In this document: positions 54,071 through 64,000 of the stretch, in pieces
Numbering within the stretch: the first letter of the stretch is position 1
Layout: each line of letters opens with the position of its first letter
Source: Plantago major
Taxonomy: Eukaryota > Streptophyta > Magnoliopsida > Lamiales > Plantaginaceae
Assembly (NCBI GenBank): GCA_026545765.1
Contig: CM048841.1
Location: 64,121,354-64,185,353 of the forward strand
Direction: 5' to 3'
DNA: 64,000 nucleotides
Position numbers and translations under genes: made by a program
The notes under the pieces: model-generated
What the model was told of the DNA's origin: nothing
Seen by the model: only the letters and a program-made list of their open reading frames with translations
The model's database searches: none

Positions 54071-55960
54071 CTAGCTACCAGACGGGGGTGGGGGCTGGCC
54101 GAACCGGGACATGAACTGCTCCATCTGTAACCGAAGGCACTCGTTCTCCTCCCTTCGTTCTCTATCACGGCGCTCCATCTCGTCCCTTTGTTCCTCCATC
54201 TCTTGAGTTAGCCGAACTTTGTTCCCGGACTGCTTTTGCACCATTTCGAGACACGGTCTTGTGTAAACCGGACGTCTAGACTGCTAGGATGATGATGAGG
54301 AGCACCCCGGACTAGCCAAGCTCAAACCGAGCTCCCGAGTCTATATATTCGTCCTTTACTGTCCGGTTTGTTGACCTCTAGGAAGAAGTTGTCAACTTGT
54401 TCAGTTGACAACATATCACCCGTCTCGTCCTCCTGCCTCGCCACCTGAGCATCAACCTCAGCCTGAAATCGTAAATAGCAGATATCATGATCAGTTACTG
54501 TTTTCAAAAATAACTTGTAATAGTGTACAAATATGAAATTTAAGGAACATAAACATACCTTGATAGGCGAGGCTCGTGATCGGGTCCATACCATTCCTTG
54601 GCCTTCTTGAAGATGTCATACTTGGATGTGACCTCCTCCCGCGTCCGAACAACATATATAGTCACAATTTATCATCTCACAATTAAGTAATCGAGACACA
54701 ATACATACATGTAATGCTAGATTGAAAAAAAAACATATATATACATCTTGATTGGTAATAATCGGTGATGAGATCGCCTCCCAAGGTGGTGAGCGACCCT
54801 CCCGCATCGGTCGAGGCGCCCGGTTATATACATTGATGTAAGCGATATCCTGGACATCGATTCGGCGTGATAAGCATCCCAAAGGCCCTCCTCTGCATCA
54901 ACACAGTGGAGTCATTGGGCCCCCGATCCCGAATAGCCTTCCATCTGAGACCATATCCACTCTGTTTAGATCCCATACCAGTAAACGCCCGGATCGTGGG
55001 ATCAACTTCTTGGAATGAAGTACTCCTTCTACATTCCCAATTTCATACAACATCCAAAGTCAATACATATATAACGTCACCATGTTACATCAATTTAATA
55101 AGATACAACAACATCACAGATATGGTGACTAACATATCACCCCAACAAAGTGGCTAACATACCACCCAAACAAAGTGGCTAACATACCACTCACATTGTC
55201 CTAAATTTTACTAACACAATGGTGACTAACATATCACCCAAACAAAGTGGCTAACATACCACTCACATATAGTGGCTAACATACCACTTACATTGTCCTA
55301 AATTTTACTAACACAATGGTGACTAACATATCACCCAAATAAAGTGGTTAACATACCACTCACATACATTGGCTAACATACCACTCATATTAAAACGATT
55401 ATAATTACAAACAAACGAATGTCATATTTTAACTTACCCTCAGCTCATCAATATACTCGGCCCTCATGCGGTCCGAGATGTGAAACCAACACTCACCACC
55501 ACCTTTCGGTGGCTCTCTCGCCTCTGAAGATGTCACCTAGTTTGTTGTGGACCTCCAGGGCCATAAGCATTGTCAATGTATAAGATACAAGAAACAAATA
55601 TATATTACTTTAGTACAACAATTTATACTTGTCAACTATCATAAGTTATGTTTTACATATTTAAGAATAATGTATAATACTTACTTGGCAGGACCAGCAG
55701 GAAAAATCACAGGCAAGCCGTTCCACGTGACGTTGGGATGATGTGGATCGAACATGAGGTAGGGACAATCGTCATGGTCGCCCTCACATATGTCTGTTGG
55801 TAGAGCCCATTGCTCTTTCTGCTGGGGGGTCTCGGAATCGAGACTTCTTGCCACGACTACAGAGCCCTCCCCGACCACATCCCCAACACTATCATGCATT
55901 GGTGTGTGTGTGGGGGATAAATCGTGGTCTCTGTCATGCATCTGCAAAAATATGTAACAA
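54071..55960 (-). pseudogene. second CACTA protein (TnpA-position, Transposase_24-like), exons
   Basis: Fragments on the minus strand in order: MHDRDHDLSPTHTPMHDSVG…HPNVTWNGLPVIFPAGPAK (to about 55681); WFHISDRMRAEYIDELR with a donor (about 55440); GMGSKQSGYGLRWKAIRDRG (about 54960); AQVARQEDETGDMLSTEQVD and NKPDSKGRIYRLGS (about 54340-54460); then LTQEMEEQRDEMERRDRERR…QMEQFMSRFGQPPPPSGS ending at TAG 54071-54073. The LS.EQ…FLEVN…KGR.YGLGS motif followed by a charged coiled coil is typical of plant Transposase_24 proteins paired with TNP2. Introns are expected between fragments, one containing a minisatellite. An exact exon model was not built. Confidence 0.62.
55118..55390. repeat. minisatellite inside the CACTA element
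   Basis: Units alternate GGTGACTAACATATCACCC and AGTGGCTAACATACCAC, with a longer duplicated block CATTGTCCTAAATTTTACTA. Each short unit is itself a small inverted repeat (GGTGA…TCACC; GTGGC…CCAC). Confidence 0.8.
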
Positions 55961-56049
55961 ATACAATAAAATGTGTTAGTACCAGTTATAATACAAAACA
56001 AATTATAATAACACATATAATTACTCAAGTGTTATCAACTACTAACTAG

Positions 56050-56592
56050 TTATAATACACATAATATACCGTTATCGCCGTCCTCTAAGTCTACATATTG
56101 GTCCTCGTGTAGATCAAACAACTCATCATCTGCTTCTATGGGATTTTCTGCTTGTTTATCGACATCCTCTTGTTGGTACGAGTTGGTAATTGAGTCGTCT
56201 TTCTCAATGTACTCCACTTTCGAGCGAGCACGAATAGGTACCGCAACTAACCATTCCGCCTTATCGCGTTTCCTGCTTGGATATTCAAGAAACACCACTT
56301 GTCGTGCTTGAGTCGCCAGAATAAATGGTTTATACTTGGTTCGGTACCTCTTCTTTTGGTTCACATCAACCATTTCACACTGCTCGTTCTTCCTCGTACC
56401 TCCTGGATTAGGATCATACCACTCAACATCAAACAAGAAGGTTCGTTTCAATGGCAAGCCGAAATATTCAATCCTCACTATTCGTTTTAGCTTGCCGTGG
56501 AAATCAAACAAAGCAGCGTCTCCATAATCTTCTGCACCCTTAACACACACCCCAGAGTTGCTTGTCGCCATGGCCGTGTTACATTCAGTCAT
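56050..56592 (-). CDS. C-terminal DUF4216-like domain of the CACTA transposase
   Basis: A 180-codon open frame with KRIVRIEYFGLPLKRTFLF, DVEWYDPNPGGTRKN and KPFILATQARQVVFLEYPS. This pattern (I.EL.Y….V.LFKCDW.D…G…FI.A.QA.QVFYV.D) is the DUF4216 module found at the end of TNP2-type proteins. The tail is acidic (EADDELFDLHEDQYVDLEDG). It lies downstream of the DUF4218-like part (57071-57811) on the same strand and is probably a later exon of the same gene. Confidence 0.65.
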   Translation of the reverse strand: MTECNTAMATSNSGVCVKGAEDYGDAALFDFHGKLKRIVRIEYFGLPLKRTFLFDVEWYDPNPGGTRKNEQCEMVDVNQKKRYRTKYKPFILATQARQVVFLEYPSRKRDKAEWLVAVPIRARSKVEYIEKDDSITNSYQQEDVDKQAENPIEADDELFDLHEDQYVDLEDGDNGILCVL

Positions 56593-57070
56593 GTGGAACC
56601 TAAGGCCATTGACTATATAACCTGGGAATGTGTGAACTTTTGAATGGCCCTTCTGCGAGAGCCTTTAAGTATATGCACGTGACGTTGTTAATAGGATTCC
56701 GGACATACTCTCGGAACCAATCTGGAAATTCTGTAGGAATTTTTTAGTCAAGTACTTCCTCTGTCATCTGAGGATTTTCTTCCAAACAACGCTTTTTGAA
56801 AAAACTGCAAACATTGATTCGATGATAAGTCTATAATTGAAGTAGAGACTTACGTAGCTATATTAAAATTTAAAGAAAGTGTTGCTCACCTCGCAAATAG
56901 TATCATATACGGGTCAACCTCAGCACAATTCGTGAGGACATAATATTGAGCTGCTTTCAACTCTTTATCCGTAAGATATTCTTTCTTAGCTGCACCAAGA
57001 GGTCCACCTGATACCCTGAAGACAGATAGGGAAAATCATCATCCGCTTGAACTTCGAATGTGTCTGCGTT
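56593..57070 (-). other. intron or linker of the CACTA transposase
   Basis: Minus-strand sequence with short conserved-looking stretches (IDYTVNGLRFHM… near 56600; ELKAAQYYVLTNCAEVDPYM near 56940, from shifted frames) that fit the segment linking the DUF4218 and DUF4216 modules in TNP2 proteins. It contains one likely intron near 56800-56885. Confidence 0.45.
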
Positions 57071-59530
57071 TCAAGCCGGCCTTGATGTCTTCGTAGGGAC
57101 GTGTTCATCAAAGTAATAAGAGCAGAAGGTTGCAGTTTCCTCTCGAATGTAGGCATTGGCAATCGAACCTTCAGGTTTACCTTTGTTGTTGACATACTTC
57201 TTCAATTTCCCCAAGTACCTCTCGAATGGATACATCCATCGATACTGAACCGGTCCAGCAAGTCTCGCTTCATGTGGAAGGTGAACCGGCAAGTGCTCCA
57301 TAGAATCAAACCAGCTCAGTGGAAAGATACGCTCGAGCTTGCATAGAATCAATGGTATGTTCCTTTCAAGATTTTCCAACACTTTATCATGAACCACCCT
57401 TGTGCCTAAATTTTTGAAAAATAAGCTCAACACGGTGATAGCAGTCCATACATGTTTCGGTAGCAGCTCTCGAAATGCTACCGGGATAAGCCTCTCCATG
57501 AACACATGACAGTCGTGGCTCTTCATCCCATAAACCTTTGTCTTCTTCAAATCCACACACTTCTCTAAATTTGAGGCGTAATTATCTGGGAAACTCAATG
57601 CCCTCACCCAATCAAACAAAATTGACCTAGATGCGTTGTCAATTGTGTAGCACGCTTTCGGCCACTTACCATTCTCATCCTTGTTTGTCAACTCAGGCCT
57701 TTTACACCACGTAGACAACTCGGCTCTAGACTTCGCATTGTCTTTTGTTTTTCCCTCAATGTTGTAAAGTGTATTGAATAAGTTCTCGAACACGTTCTTC
57801 TCAATGTGCATGAAATCTAAGTTGTGACGGATAAGAAGCTACTCCAATAAGGCAAGTCCCAGAAGATGCTTCTCTTCCTCGACCACAATTTTACCAATTT
57901 TCTCGTTATGCTTCATCCACCCAAGTTCAGTCACCTTCATAAGACCCAACCTATCAATCTCCGCAAGAATTTGTACACCAGTAAGTCTTCTCGGGGATTT
58001 TTTGTTGACGACTTTATTTTTCAAGAATTGATCCTTGTTCTTCCTGAACGAATGGTCACTTTCTAGCAACCTACGATGACAATCAAACCAACAAAATTTT
58101 CCACTACCCTTCAGTCTAAATGCATCAGTATCCTCCAGGCAATGTGGACATGCATATTTCCCTGCGGTTTTCCTTCCAGATAGCATGGAGTACGCAGGAA
58201 AGTCACTCACGGTCCAAAGAAGAGATGCTCTCAAGGTGAAGTTCTTTTTTGTCGACACATCATATGCAGGGATACCATCCGTCCACAACTCGATCAGCTC
58301 CTTGATTAGGGGTTGCAAGAAAACATCCAACGTCAGTCCAGGATCTTTCGGCCCAGGCACCAACGCAGTCAGAAACATGAATGGCTCCTTCATGCACTCA
58401 CCGGGGGGGAGGTTGTACGGTGTGAGCATAACTGGCCAACAAGAGTATTTTCATTCACTCCCGAACGGGTTAAAACCATCCGTACAAAGTCCCAATCGTA
58501 CATTTCTAGATTTGGCTGCAAACTCTGGATATGTCTTGTCAAACGATTTCCATGCGGGTGAGTCTGCTGGATGGTCCATTCTACCATCTTCTACATTATC
58601 CGAGATTACTCGCTCCTTGTGCCACCGCATTTTATCCGCAGAAGCACTTGAAGCATACAATCTTTTCAAACGAGGTGCTAGAGGGAAGTACCACATTTTC
58701 TTATGTGGGAGATTTTTCTTCTGTAGTTTCTTTGCAGCCCCCTCCTTGTAACGCTTATACCGTTCCTTACCACAGAACTTGCATTGTATTAGATCTGCAT
58801 CCTCCTCCCAATAGATCATGCACATTTTCGGACAACAGTCTATGGTTACCACAGTAGACCTAAACCGCATCTTTTCTTCGCTTGGTAAAAGTTGGTGGGA
58901 ACTAGGTTTTCTTCAGGACAAAGGTCCGACATTACGTCAACCCATTCATTGAAGCTCGTTTCAGATTGCTGGCCATTAGCCTTACAACTCATTAGCCGAG
59001 CCAACAAAGACAACTCAGTGAGCTTACACCCCGGATAAACCGGCTTCCTTGATGATTCTAACAAGTCAAAGAACACCTGATCCTCGGGATTCGGTGGTTC
59101 CTCCACCTCCACCTCGGTTTCAATGTTAGTTGTGTCCATGAACTCTGCCCCTGCAGCATCATACACTATTTGTTCGACTCGAGCTCGAATAGCATCGCCT
59201 TCAGATGTACTTTGTTCCCCGACTTGTTCATTTTTTCTCTTCCTTACACGCTGTCTGTATTGGTCATATGTATTGGACGGTGCTGCTTCCTCACCATGAT
59301 GATTCCATACGTCAGCGAGAATCCATTTTCCTCAAGTCTTGGACTACATTTGTAGTCACGTATTGCTTGTTTACCTTTGTTTCATTGCACTGATGGCACT
59401 TTATCAACCCATCCTTTACACAAGCGGTTGAGATTGCAAATGCAATGAAACCTTCAACCCCTTTCAGAAAACTCGATTGAACTCTGCCATTTAGAGTACG
59501 ACAATACATCCATGAACGATCGGTATTCAT
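57071..59530 (-). pseudogene. TNP2-type CACTA transposase (Transpos_assoc, Transposase_21, DUF4218 modules)
   Basis: The minus strand begins MNTDRSWMYCRTLNGRVQSS at 59530 with a Cys/His association domain (DGLIKCHQCNETKVNKQYVT). Next are the zinc-finger-like MCMIYWEEDADLIQCKFCG and the Transposase_21 core (RLGLCTDGFNPFG, CWPVMLTPYNLPPGECMKEP, LLWTVSDFPAYSMLSGRKTA, KYACPHC, RHNLDFMHIEKNVFENL). The DUF4218-like end reads LPHEARLAGPVQYRWMYPFE. It cuts and joins element ends in the nucleus. Lesions: a TGA at about 58451 between FNPFGSE and KYSCWPV, and frame breaks near 59330, 58860, 57890 and 57840, the last two around FWDLPYWSS. These are either decay or, in part, sequence error. Normal members are 700-1,000+ residues, which matches the total span. 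Confidence 0.85.
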
Positions 59531-59739
59531 TGAATAATTAGATAATAACCTGACACATTTGAATTCATTAGATCGAGATCTATCATTTACGATAATAAAT
59601 CAATTTCAATCAATTGCTACGTAATATAAGTTATATTAGCTTCAACATCAATTGTTACGGCATTACATAATATAAGTTACATTAGCTTCAATTTTACCAT
59701 AATGTTTGGTTTCATAAATCAACTAATGATTACTAGTTA

Positions 59740-60210
59740 TACAAGCCTAGAGACAAAACAGATTATCAAATGATTCTTTCTCTTGCAGCCCCCTCCTCAT
59801 CACTTGTGGCGCTCTACCACAGAACTTGCATTCCAACAGATCTACATCCTCCTCCCAATACACCATGCACATGTTCCGACAAGTAGAAAGGCACTCAATA
59901 GGTGGCCCCAAACCCCGCCTCTCCCTCCATTGGAGGTATGCCATGGACGGTGCTTCCTCACCGTGATGAATCCATACATGATACTCATGCATGAATCCAT
60001 AAATCCATAAGTGCTCGAATCTCTGTAGGAGTCATAAATTGCTTGTTTCTCTGAGTTTCCAATGTGCAGGACACTTTATCAATCCCGATTTGCAAGCGGA
60101 CGTCCATGGCAAGCGAGATGAAACCTTTAACCCCTTCTACAAAACTCCTAGAAACTCGCCATTTATCGACGTGCGATCATTACATCCATGAGCAGTCGAA
60201 TTCATTGTAT
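59740..60210 (-). pseudogene. duplicated, internally deleted N-terminal part of the transposase
   Basis: Reading the minus strand from about 60205, MNSTAHGC…INGEFLGVL, ACKSGLIKCP and HEYHVWIHHGEEAPSMAYLQ recall the start of the transposase at 59530-59280. The sequence then jumps straight to CRNMCMVYWEEDVDLLECKF, the zinc-finger-like block that lies 500 bases further on in the full copy (58800). So a second, shortened copy of the first ~200 codons sits upstream of the gene, missing the middle. Stops are present. Confidence 0.62.
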
Positions 60211-60469
60211 ACTTTTTTAAGCTGTTCCAATTGATTAGATCGTATTTAATTTATTAGATCGATTCCAATTCGGATAAGAAGATTGTAGAGATTAATTGTT
60301 AATTATTATACATTCCTTATAAATTAATTATTAAGTGTTCGATATGTTACAAAATTTATTAAGTGTTTTACTACTACGAGTTATAAATTATAAATTACAC
60401 GTTAATATAATCAACATATTATCCGTCGCTCAAAACACTTAACTACATCCTCGTAATTTAGTACATATA

Positions 60470-60845
60470 CGAATTTATCTAATCAACTGCAACTACTACT
60501 TACATACATATCAAATTAACTAAACTAACTACATACATACTTAACATACATATCAAATTACACATACATATCAAATTACTACATACATAGTTAACATACA
60601 TATCAAATTAACTAAACTAACTAAACTACTACATACTTAATTAACATACATACTTCACTACATACATACTTATCGAATTAACATACATACATATTGAATC
60701 ACTACATACATTCATATCAAATTAACTAAACTAACTCTCAAATTACATATACAAATCAAATTAATCAAATTACATATACATATCAAATTACATATAATTG
60801 ATCAAATTAACTAAACAAGCTACTACATACTTCATAAAAACATAC
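60470..60845. repeat. CATACATATCAAATTAACTA-type tandem repeats
   Basis: Irregular repeats of ACATACATA, TATCAAATTA and ACTAAACTAACT words within the right part of the CACTA element; noncoding. Confidence 0.75.
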
Positions 60846-61117
60846 AATTGAGAATAAGTAGTCAAAAATCAAAAAAATCCCAATTTTTCAAAAGTTAGGG
60901 TTTAGAAGTAATACATTTGATTCCGAAGAAAATAGCGGATGAAATTTGAAATTGAAGGAAGAAACGAGCTCCTCGTCCAACGATCTTCGAATTGACACCA
61001 AGATTGGGAAGAATCGACAACAAATGGCCGGATTTGACGGAGGAGAAAGGAAGAAAAACGAAGAACAATGAAGCCGAAATGGCTTCTGCTTCAGCCCAAA
61101 ATCATTAAAACCTTTCT

Positions 61118-61430
61118 GGGCCGACGGACACGTATCCGTCGGCCCAATAGCGATCTGTCGCTATAACTATCCGTCGCCCCGTAGCGACGGATCGCTATTC
61201 CGTCGCCAGTTTTTATTATTATTTTTTTTAACATATAAATATTAACGACAGATAATTTATCCGTCGTTAATATTTAATTTTCTTTTTTTTTTTAAAAAAA
61301 GTCAACCAACGGACGACGGATTAATAAAATCCGTCGCTAGATTTGACGACGGATAAAATCCATCGCCAAATCTAGCGATCTGTCGCTATGGGGCGACGGA
61401 TAAAATCTGTCGCCCCTTTTTCATCGTTTT
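61118..61430. repeat. right subterminal repeats of the CACTA element
   Basis: Multiple inverted and direct CCGTCGCC / GGCGACGGAT / AGCGATCTGTCGCTA words, matching those at the left end. The two subterminal regions could pair over hundreds of bases. Confidence 0.8.
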
Positions 61431-61453
61431 ACCTCAGAATTCTTGTAGTGACC

Positions 61454-61602
61454 TCACACAATATTGATTTCGGATGATGAAGGTGATGAGAATGATCTCG
61501 AAGATCTTTCTGGCACTGAAGACAAATCTTCTGATGATGATAAAGATGACAATCCAAATGAAGATGATGATGCTCCTGCTACTGAAGGTGTTCGGACATA
61601 GG
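61454..61602 (+). pseudogene. acidic coding remnant interrupted by the CACTA element
   Basis: Open plus-strand stretch ISDDEGDENDLEDLSGTEDK and DDDKDDNPNEDDDAPATEGV. It resembles the acidic part of the Copia post-pol gene (23270-23410: SEDDEEEEINENDLN … DDDKKDDDDAPAP in shifted frames). Low-complexity acidic sequence can look alike by chance, so this is a suggestion only. Confidence 0.35.
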
Positions 61603-62150
61603 CGAATTCAGGGATGCACAAGGTAGCATGTGCTACCCCACATTTTTTTTCAAATGAAAATACTATTATACCACTGTGCAAATGTATTTGAAGAAAATGA
61701 ACAAATAATGTATTACGCAATAAAAGTGACAACGTTAGTGGTAATTGGTCTACGTTACCCGGGGTTTTCTACCGTCAGTCAAGATGTCGCTCTGACTAAC
61801 ATTAGTCATTTATTTTAATCCATCAAATTATAGATTCAACGGTTGAGATTGTTTGACCTGCTACCTGTTGCACTAAGTGTTGCTATATGGTGTTGCTTTG
61901 TACTAAGTGTTGCACAATGTATCGTTCATTGCTCTCTGTCGTTTTAAAATTAATTTAGAAATTTAAATATCATTATATATTATATTAAGTTCTATAACAA
62001 TAATAATAGTTCAGTAAGTTTTCTAAGAAACATATTCTAGATAGAGACATAGAAACATATTTTCTATATATTACATATTAACCCCAATAATAAACCACTT
62101 GTCAAAAACACCTAAACCCAAAGGGCAAGAAGGTGGGTCGGACCGTCTAT
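61603..62150. other. AT-rich intergenic sequence
   Basis: No gene or clear repeat recognised. Confidence 0.5.
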
Positions 62151-62163
62151 GATACGGGTCGGT

Positions 62164-62174
62164 ATATATATGCT
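62164..62174 (+). promoter_or_regulatory. TATA-like box
   Basis: TATATATATGC preceded by a GC-richer GGGTCGGACCG stretch and followed within 60 bases by a CT-rich leader (CTTCTTTCTCTCTCTAAATT), an arrangement common at plant promoters. Confidence 0.4.
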
Positions 62175-62340
62175 AGAAACCAGCAAAAATAATCACAAAT
62201 CGCCATTTACATCTGTGCTTCTTTCTCTCTCTAAATTCTCAAGAGAAAAAGCTCAATTCAACCGTGAATTCACCGGAAAAATGCTACAATCGATCGATCG
62301 GCGACCGTAGCTGCTATTTCTCCAGGAATCTGCAGAAAAA

Positions 62341-62356
62341 ATGAACGACAAAAAAG
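62341..62356 (+). CDS. possible very short first coding exon
   Basis: ATGAACGACAAAAAAG followed by a donor-like GTTAGA. The upstream CT-rich leader and TATA box support a transcription start. The next visible exon (63756 on) is not in frame with it by simple joining (a stop follows nine codons later), so another exon or start would be needed. Weak. Confidence 0.25.
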
Positions 62357-62583
62357 GTTAGACATGATTCGAACGAATTTGTGATTTTTTTCAACGTTTT
62401 CAACCGATTTAATCGAGAAATCAAGCTATATAGTTGATATTATGATTGATTACAGACTAATACATAGTTGATTCATGTTTCGAATGATAAAATAACTTTG
62501 AATCCACATAGATCTGAAAAAATCAAGTTCGAAATTTTGTAGATCTAGAACTATTTATCTATATTTTCGTGTTTTGATGGTAA

Positions 62584-63760
62584 CTCATTGATGTTGTTGT
62601 TGTTTATGCATTCACAAGGTGTAATCATACTTGTATAAGAATCAGACGGTGTTTTTATTCAAGATCTGACCTCAATCATCAACTCAGATCTGAAAAAATA
62701 AGATATACAACGTTTTTATGTTAATTCCTGTATGTGCTATGTTTTCAAGAATATTACCTATGTTCTCTGGAAAATGTCATATGTTTTCATTCAAAACCTG
62801 ACAGTCATTTTGTGCTCTGTTTTTCGACATGTTATTTTGAATTCTGTTTTTTACTGTATTTCCCATGTTTTTACGTATATGTATTATATTCTCATCAATA
62901 TACTCTATGTTCTCAACAATATCTACTATGTTTGCTATGAAATAGTTGCCCATTAATGTTGTTGTTGTTTATGCATTCACAAGGTGTAATCATGCTTGCA
63001 TAAGGATCAGACAGTGTTTTCTATTAAGATCTGACCTCAATCATCAACTCAAATCTGGAAATAAAATGTACACAACGGTTTCTATGTCTTTCCTGTATGT
63101 GCTATGTTCTCAATAATATCACCTATGTTCTCTAGAATATGTCATATGTTTTCATTCAAAATCTGATAGTCGTTTTGTGTCCTGTTTTTCGACATATTAT
63201 TTTGAATTCTGTTTTTTTACTATATTTCCTATGTTTTTACGTATATGTACTATATTCTCACCAATATACCCTATGTTTTCAACAATATCTACTATGTTTG
63301 CTAGGAAATAGTCGCTCATTGTTGTTGTTGTTGTATTCACAAGGTGTAATCATGCTTGGATATGGATCGGACGGTGTTTTCATTCAAAATCTGACCTCAA
63401 TCATCAACTCATATCTGGAAAAAAAAATGTATACAACGTTTCTATGTTCTTTCATGTATGTGCTATGTTCTCAAGAATATTACCTATGTTCTCTGGAATG
63501 TGTCCTATGTTTTCATTCAAACCCTGACAATCGTTTTGTGCTTTGTTTTTTGACAATATTATGTCGAATTTTGTTTTTTACTGTATTTCCTATGTTTCTA
63601 CGTATATGTGCTATCTTCTCACCAATATACCATATGTTCTCAACAATATCTACTATGTTTGTTATGAAATAGTTGCTCATTGATGTTGTTGTTGTTTATG
63701 CACTTACAAGGTGTAATCATGTTTTCATAAGGATCTGACGGTGTTGTTTATGCAGACACA
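62584..63760 (+). repeat. 3.2 tandem copies of a ~363-bp unit
   Basis: Unit starts recur at about 62586, 62953, 63318 and 63679 (TTGATGTTGTTGTTGTTTAT…TTCACAAGGTGTAATCAT). Within each unit CTATGTTCTC / CTATGTTTTC words recur every ~20-35 bases, giving a nested periodicity. Open frames across it (62732-62956, 63139-63672) follow this periodicity and are not taken as genes. The last partial copy ends exactly at a TTTATGCAG acceptor-like site, so the array would lie within an intron. Confidence 0.88.
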
Positions 63761-63984
63761 AAGTTACTAAATGCATCAACTTGAAGAAGAAGAAGAAGAA
63801 GAAGAAGGAGGAGGAGGAGGAGAAGAAGAAAAGTTATTCAAGTAACAAACTCAAAACTATCCTTACTGTGTTGAGGAAGTTATACGACAAAAGTGTTGAT
63901 GAAAAGATAAAGGAGAGGGATGCAAGATCATTGGCGAAGAAAAGGAATGTTGAGTTAAATGCAACTGATGAGCAAAAAAGATAA
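63756..63984 (+). CDS. Lys/Glu-rich exon-like segment at the window edge (partial)
   Basis: Follows an acceptor-like TTTATGCAG (63755). The open frame gives a run of Lys then Glu residues, then KLKTILTVLRKLYDKSVDEK and ERDARSLAKKRNVELNATDE before stops near 63984. The second part looks like a real helical protein segment, but the family is not recognised and the poly-AAG/GAG stretch is low-complexity. Could be the second exon of the gene starting near 62341, or a fragment. Confidence 0.35.
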
Positions 63985-64000
63985 TGAACCTGCAATTAAG

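Larger units (their letters stand above)
53355..61450 (-). mobile_element. CACTA (En/Spm) DNA transposon, 8,096 bp
   Basis: Begins CACTACAAAAAAT and ends as its inverted repeat ATTCTTGTAGTG; 3-bp target duplication ACC at 53352-53354 and 61451-61453. Subterminal regions are dense in CCGTCGCC/GGCGACGG-type words. Two minus-strand coding units lie inside: a TNP2-type transposase (56.05-59.53 kb) and a second protein with a coiled-coil end (54.07-55.96 kb). Transposase frames carry a stop and several frameshifts, so this copy is probably not autonomous, though ends and TSD are intact and it could be moved in trans. Confidence 0.92.

Noticed and set aside
58185..58857. Plus-strand open frames of up to 188 codons inside the CACTA element
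   Set aside because: The minus strand carries unmistakable TNP2 transposase motifs over the same bases.
63139..63672. 177-codon open frame rich in Tyr, Phe and Cys
   Set aside because: It follows the ~363-bp tandem repeats and their CTATGTTCTC words, and adjacent units are interrupted; composition is that of noncoding repeat DNA.

Overview
This is nuclear DNA of a flowering plant, most likely a eudicot. It is AT-rich, has plant-type spliced genes, and is packed with plant lineages of transposable elements. I see no rRNA or tRNA gene, CRISPR array, or bacterial-type operon. Species cannot be fixed from the sequence alone. All homologies were judged by eye from conserved motifs, not by database search.

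Layout. 1-8.8 kb: a worn Ty3 gag-like fragment, a 3.06-kb solo LTR with a perfect 5-bp target duplication, a promoter-bearing repeat, and on the minus strand what looks like the first exon of a PDS5-like cohesin-cofactor gene. 8.8-32.3 kb: a nest. A forward Ty3 (Athila/Tat-like) 5' LTR plus gag is cut by an inverted relative of the same family. The LTR of that relative was in turn split by a 15.6-kb Ty1/Copia element (Sirevirus-like, TSD CTATT). The Copia element has gag, pol, and a long gene after pol that keeps at least five spliceosomal-type introns. 32.3-40 kb: RNase H remnant, a second solo LTR with perfect TSD, TA microsatellites, minisatellites and several TIR elements. 41-51.5 kb: the two best host genes, both minus strand. 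One is a four-exon 272-residue coiled-coil protein of unknown function. The other is a SURP+CID protein resembling plant CHERP-like splicing factors, with a 5'UTR intron. 51.5-53.3 kb: a Helitron 3' end with helicase remnant and a Ty3-type LTR. 53.4-61.45 kb: an 8.1-kb CACTA element with TSD ACC and a decayed TNP2-type transposase. 62.1-64 kb: a possible gene start whose first intron is built from three ~363-bp tandem repeats and runs towards a Lys/Glu-rich exon at the window edge.

Relative order of events can be read from nesting: forward Athila-like element, then inverted Athila-like element, then Copia. Separately, the Ty3-type LTR appears to interrupt the Helitron fragment, and the CACTA element sits in an acidic coding remnant. 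The most unusual item is the intron-bearing gene between pol and the 3' LTR of the Copia element, with its own TATA-like start. A second cross-cutting observation is that many frame breaks fall at CTG/CTGG sites. That may reflect sequencing error at CHG-methylated positions rather than true gene decay, so 'pseudogene' calls here should be read with that in mind.
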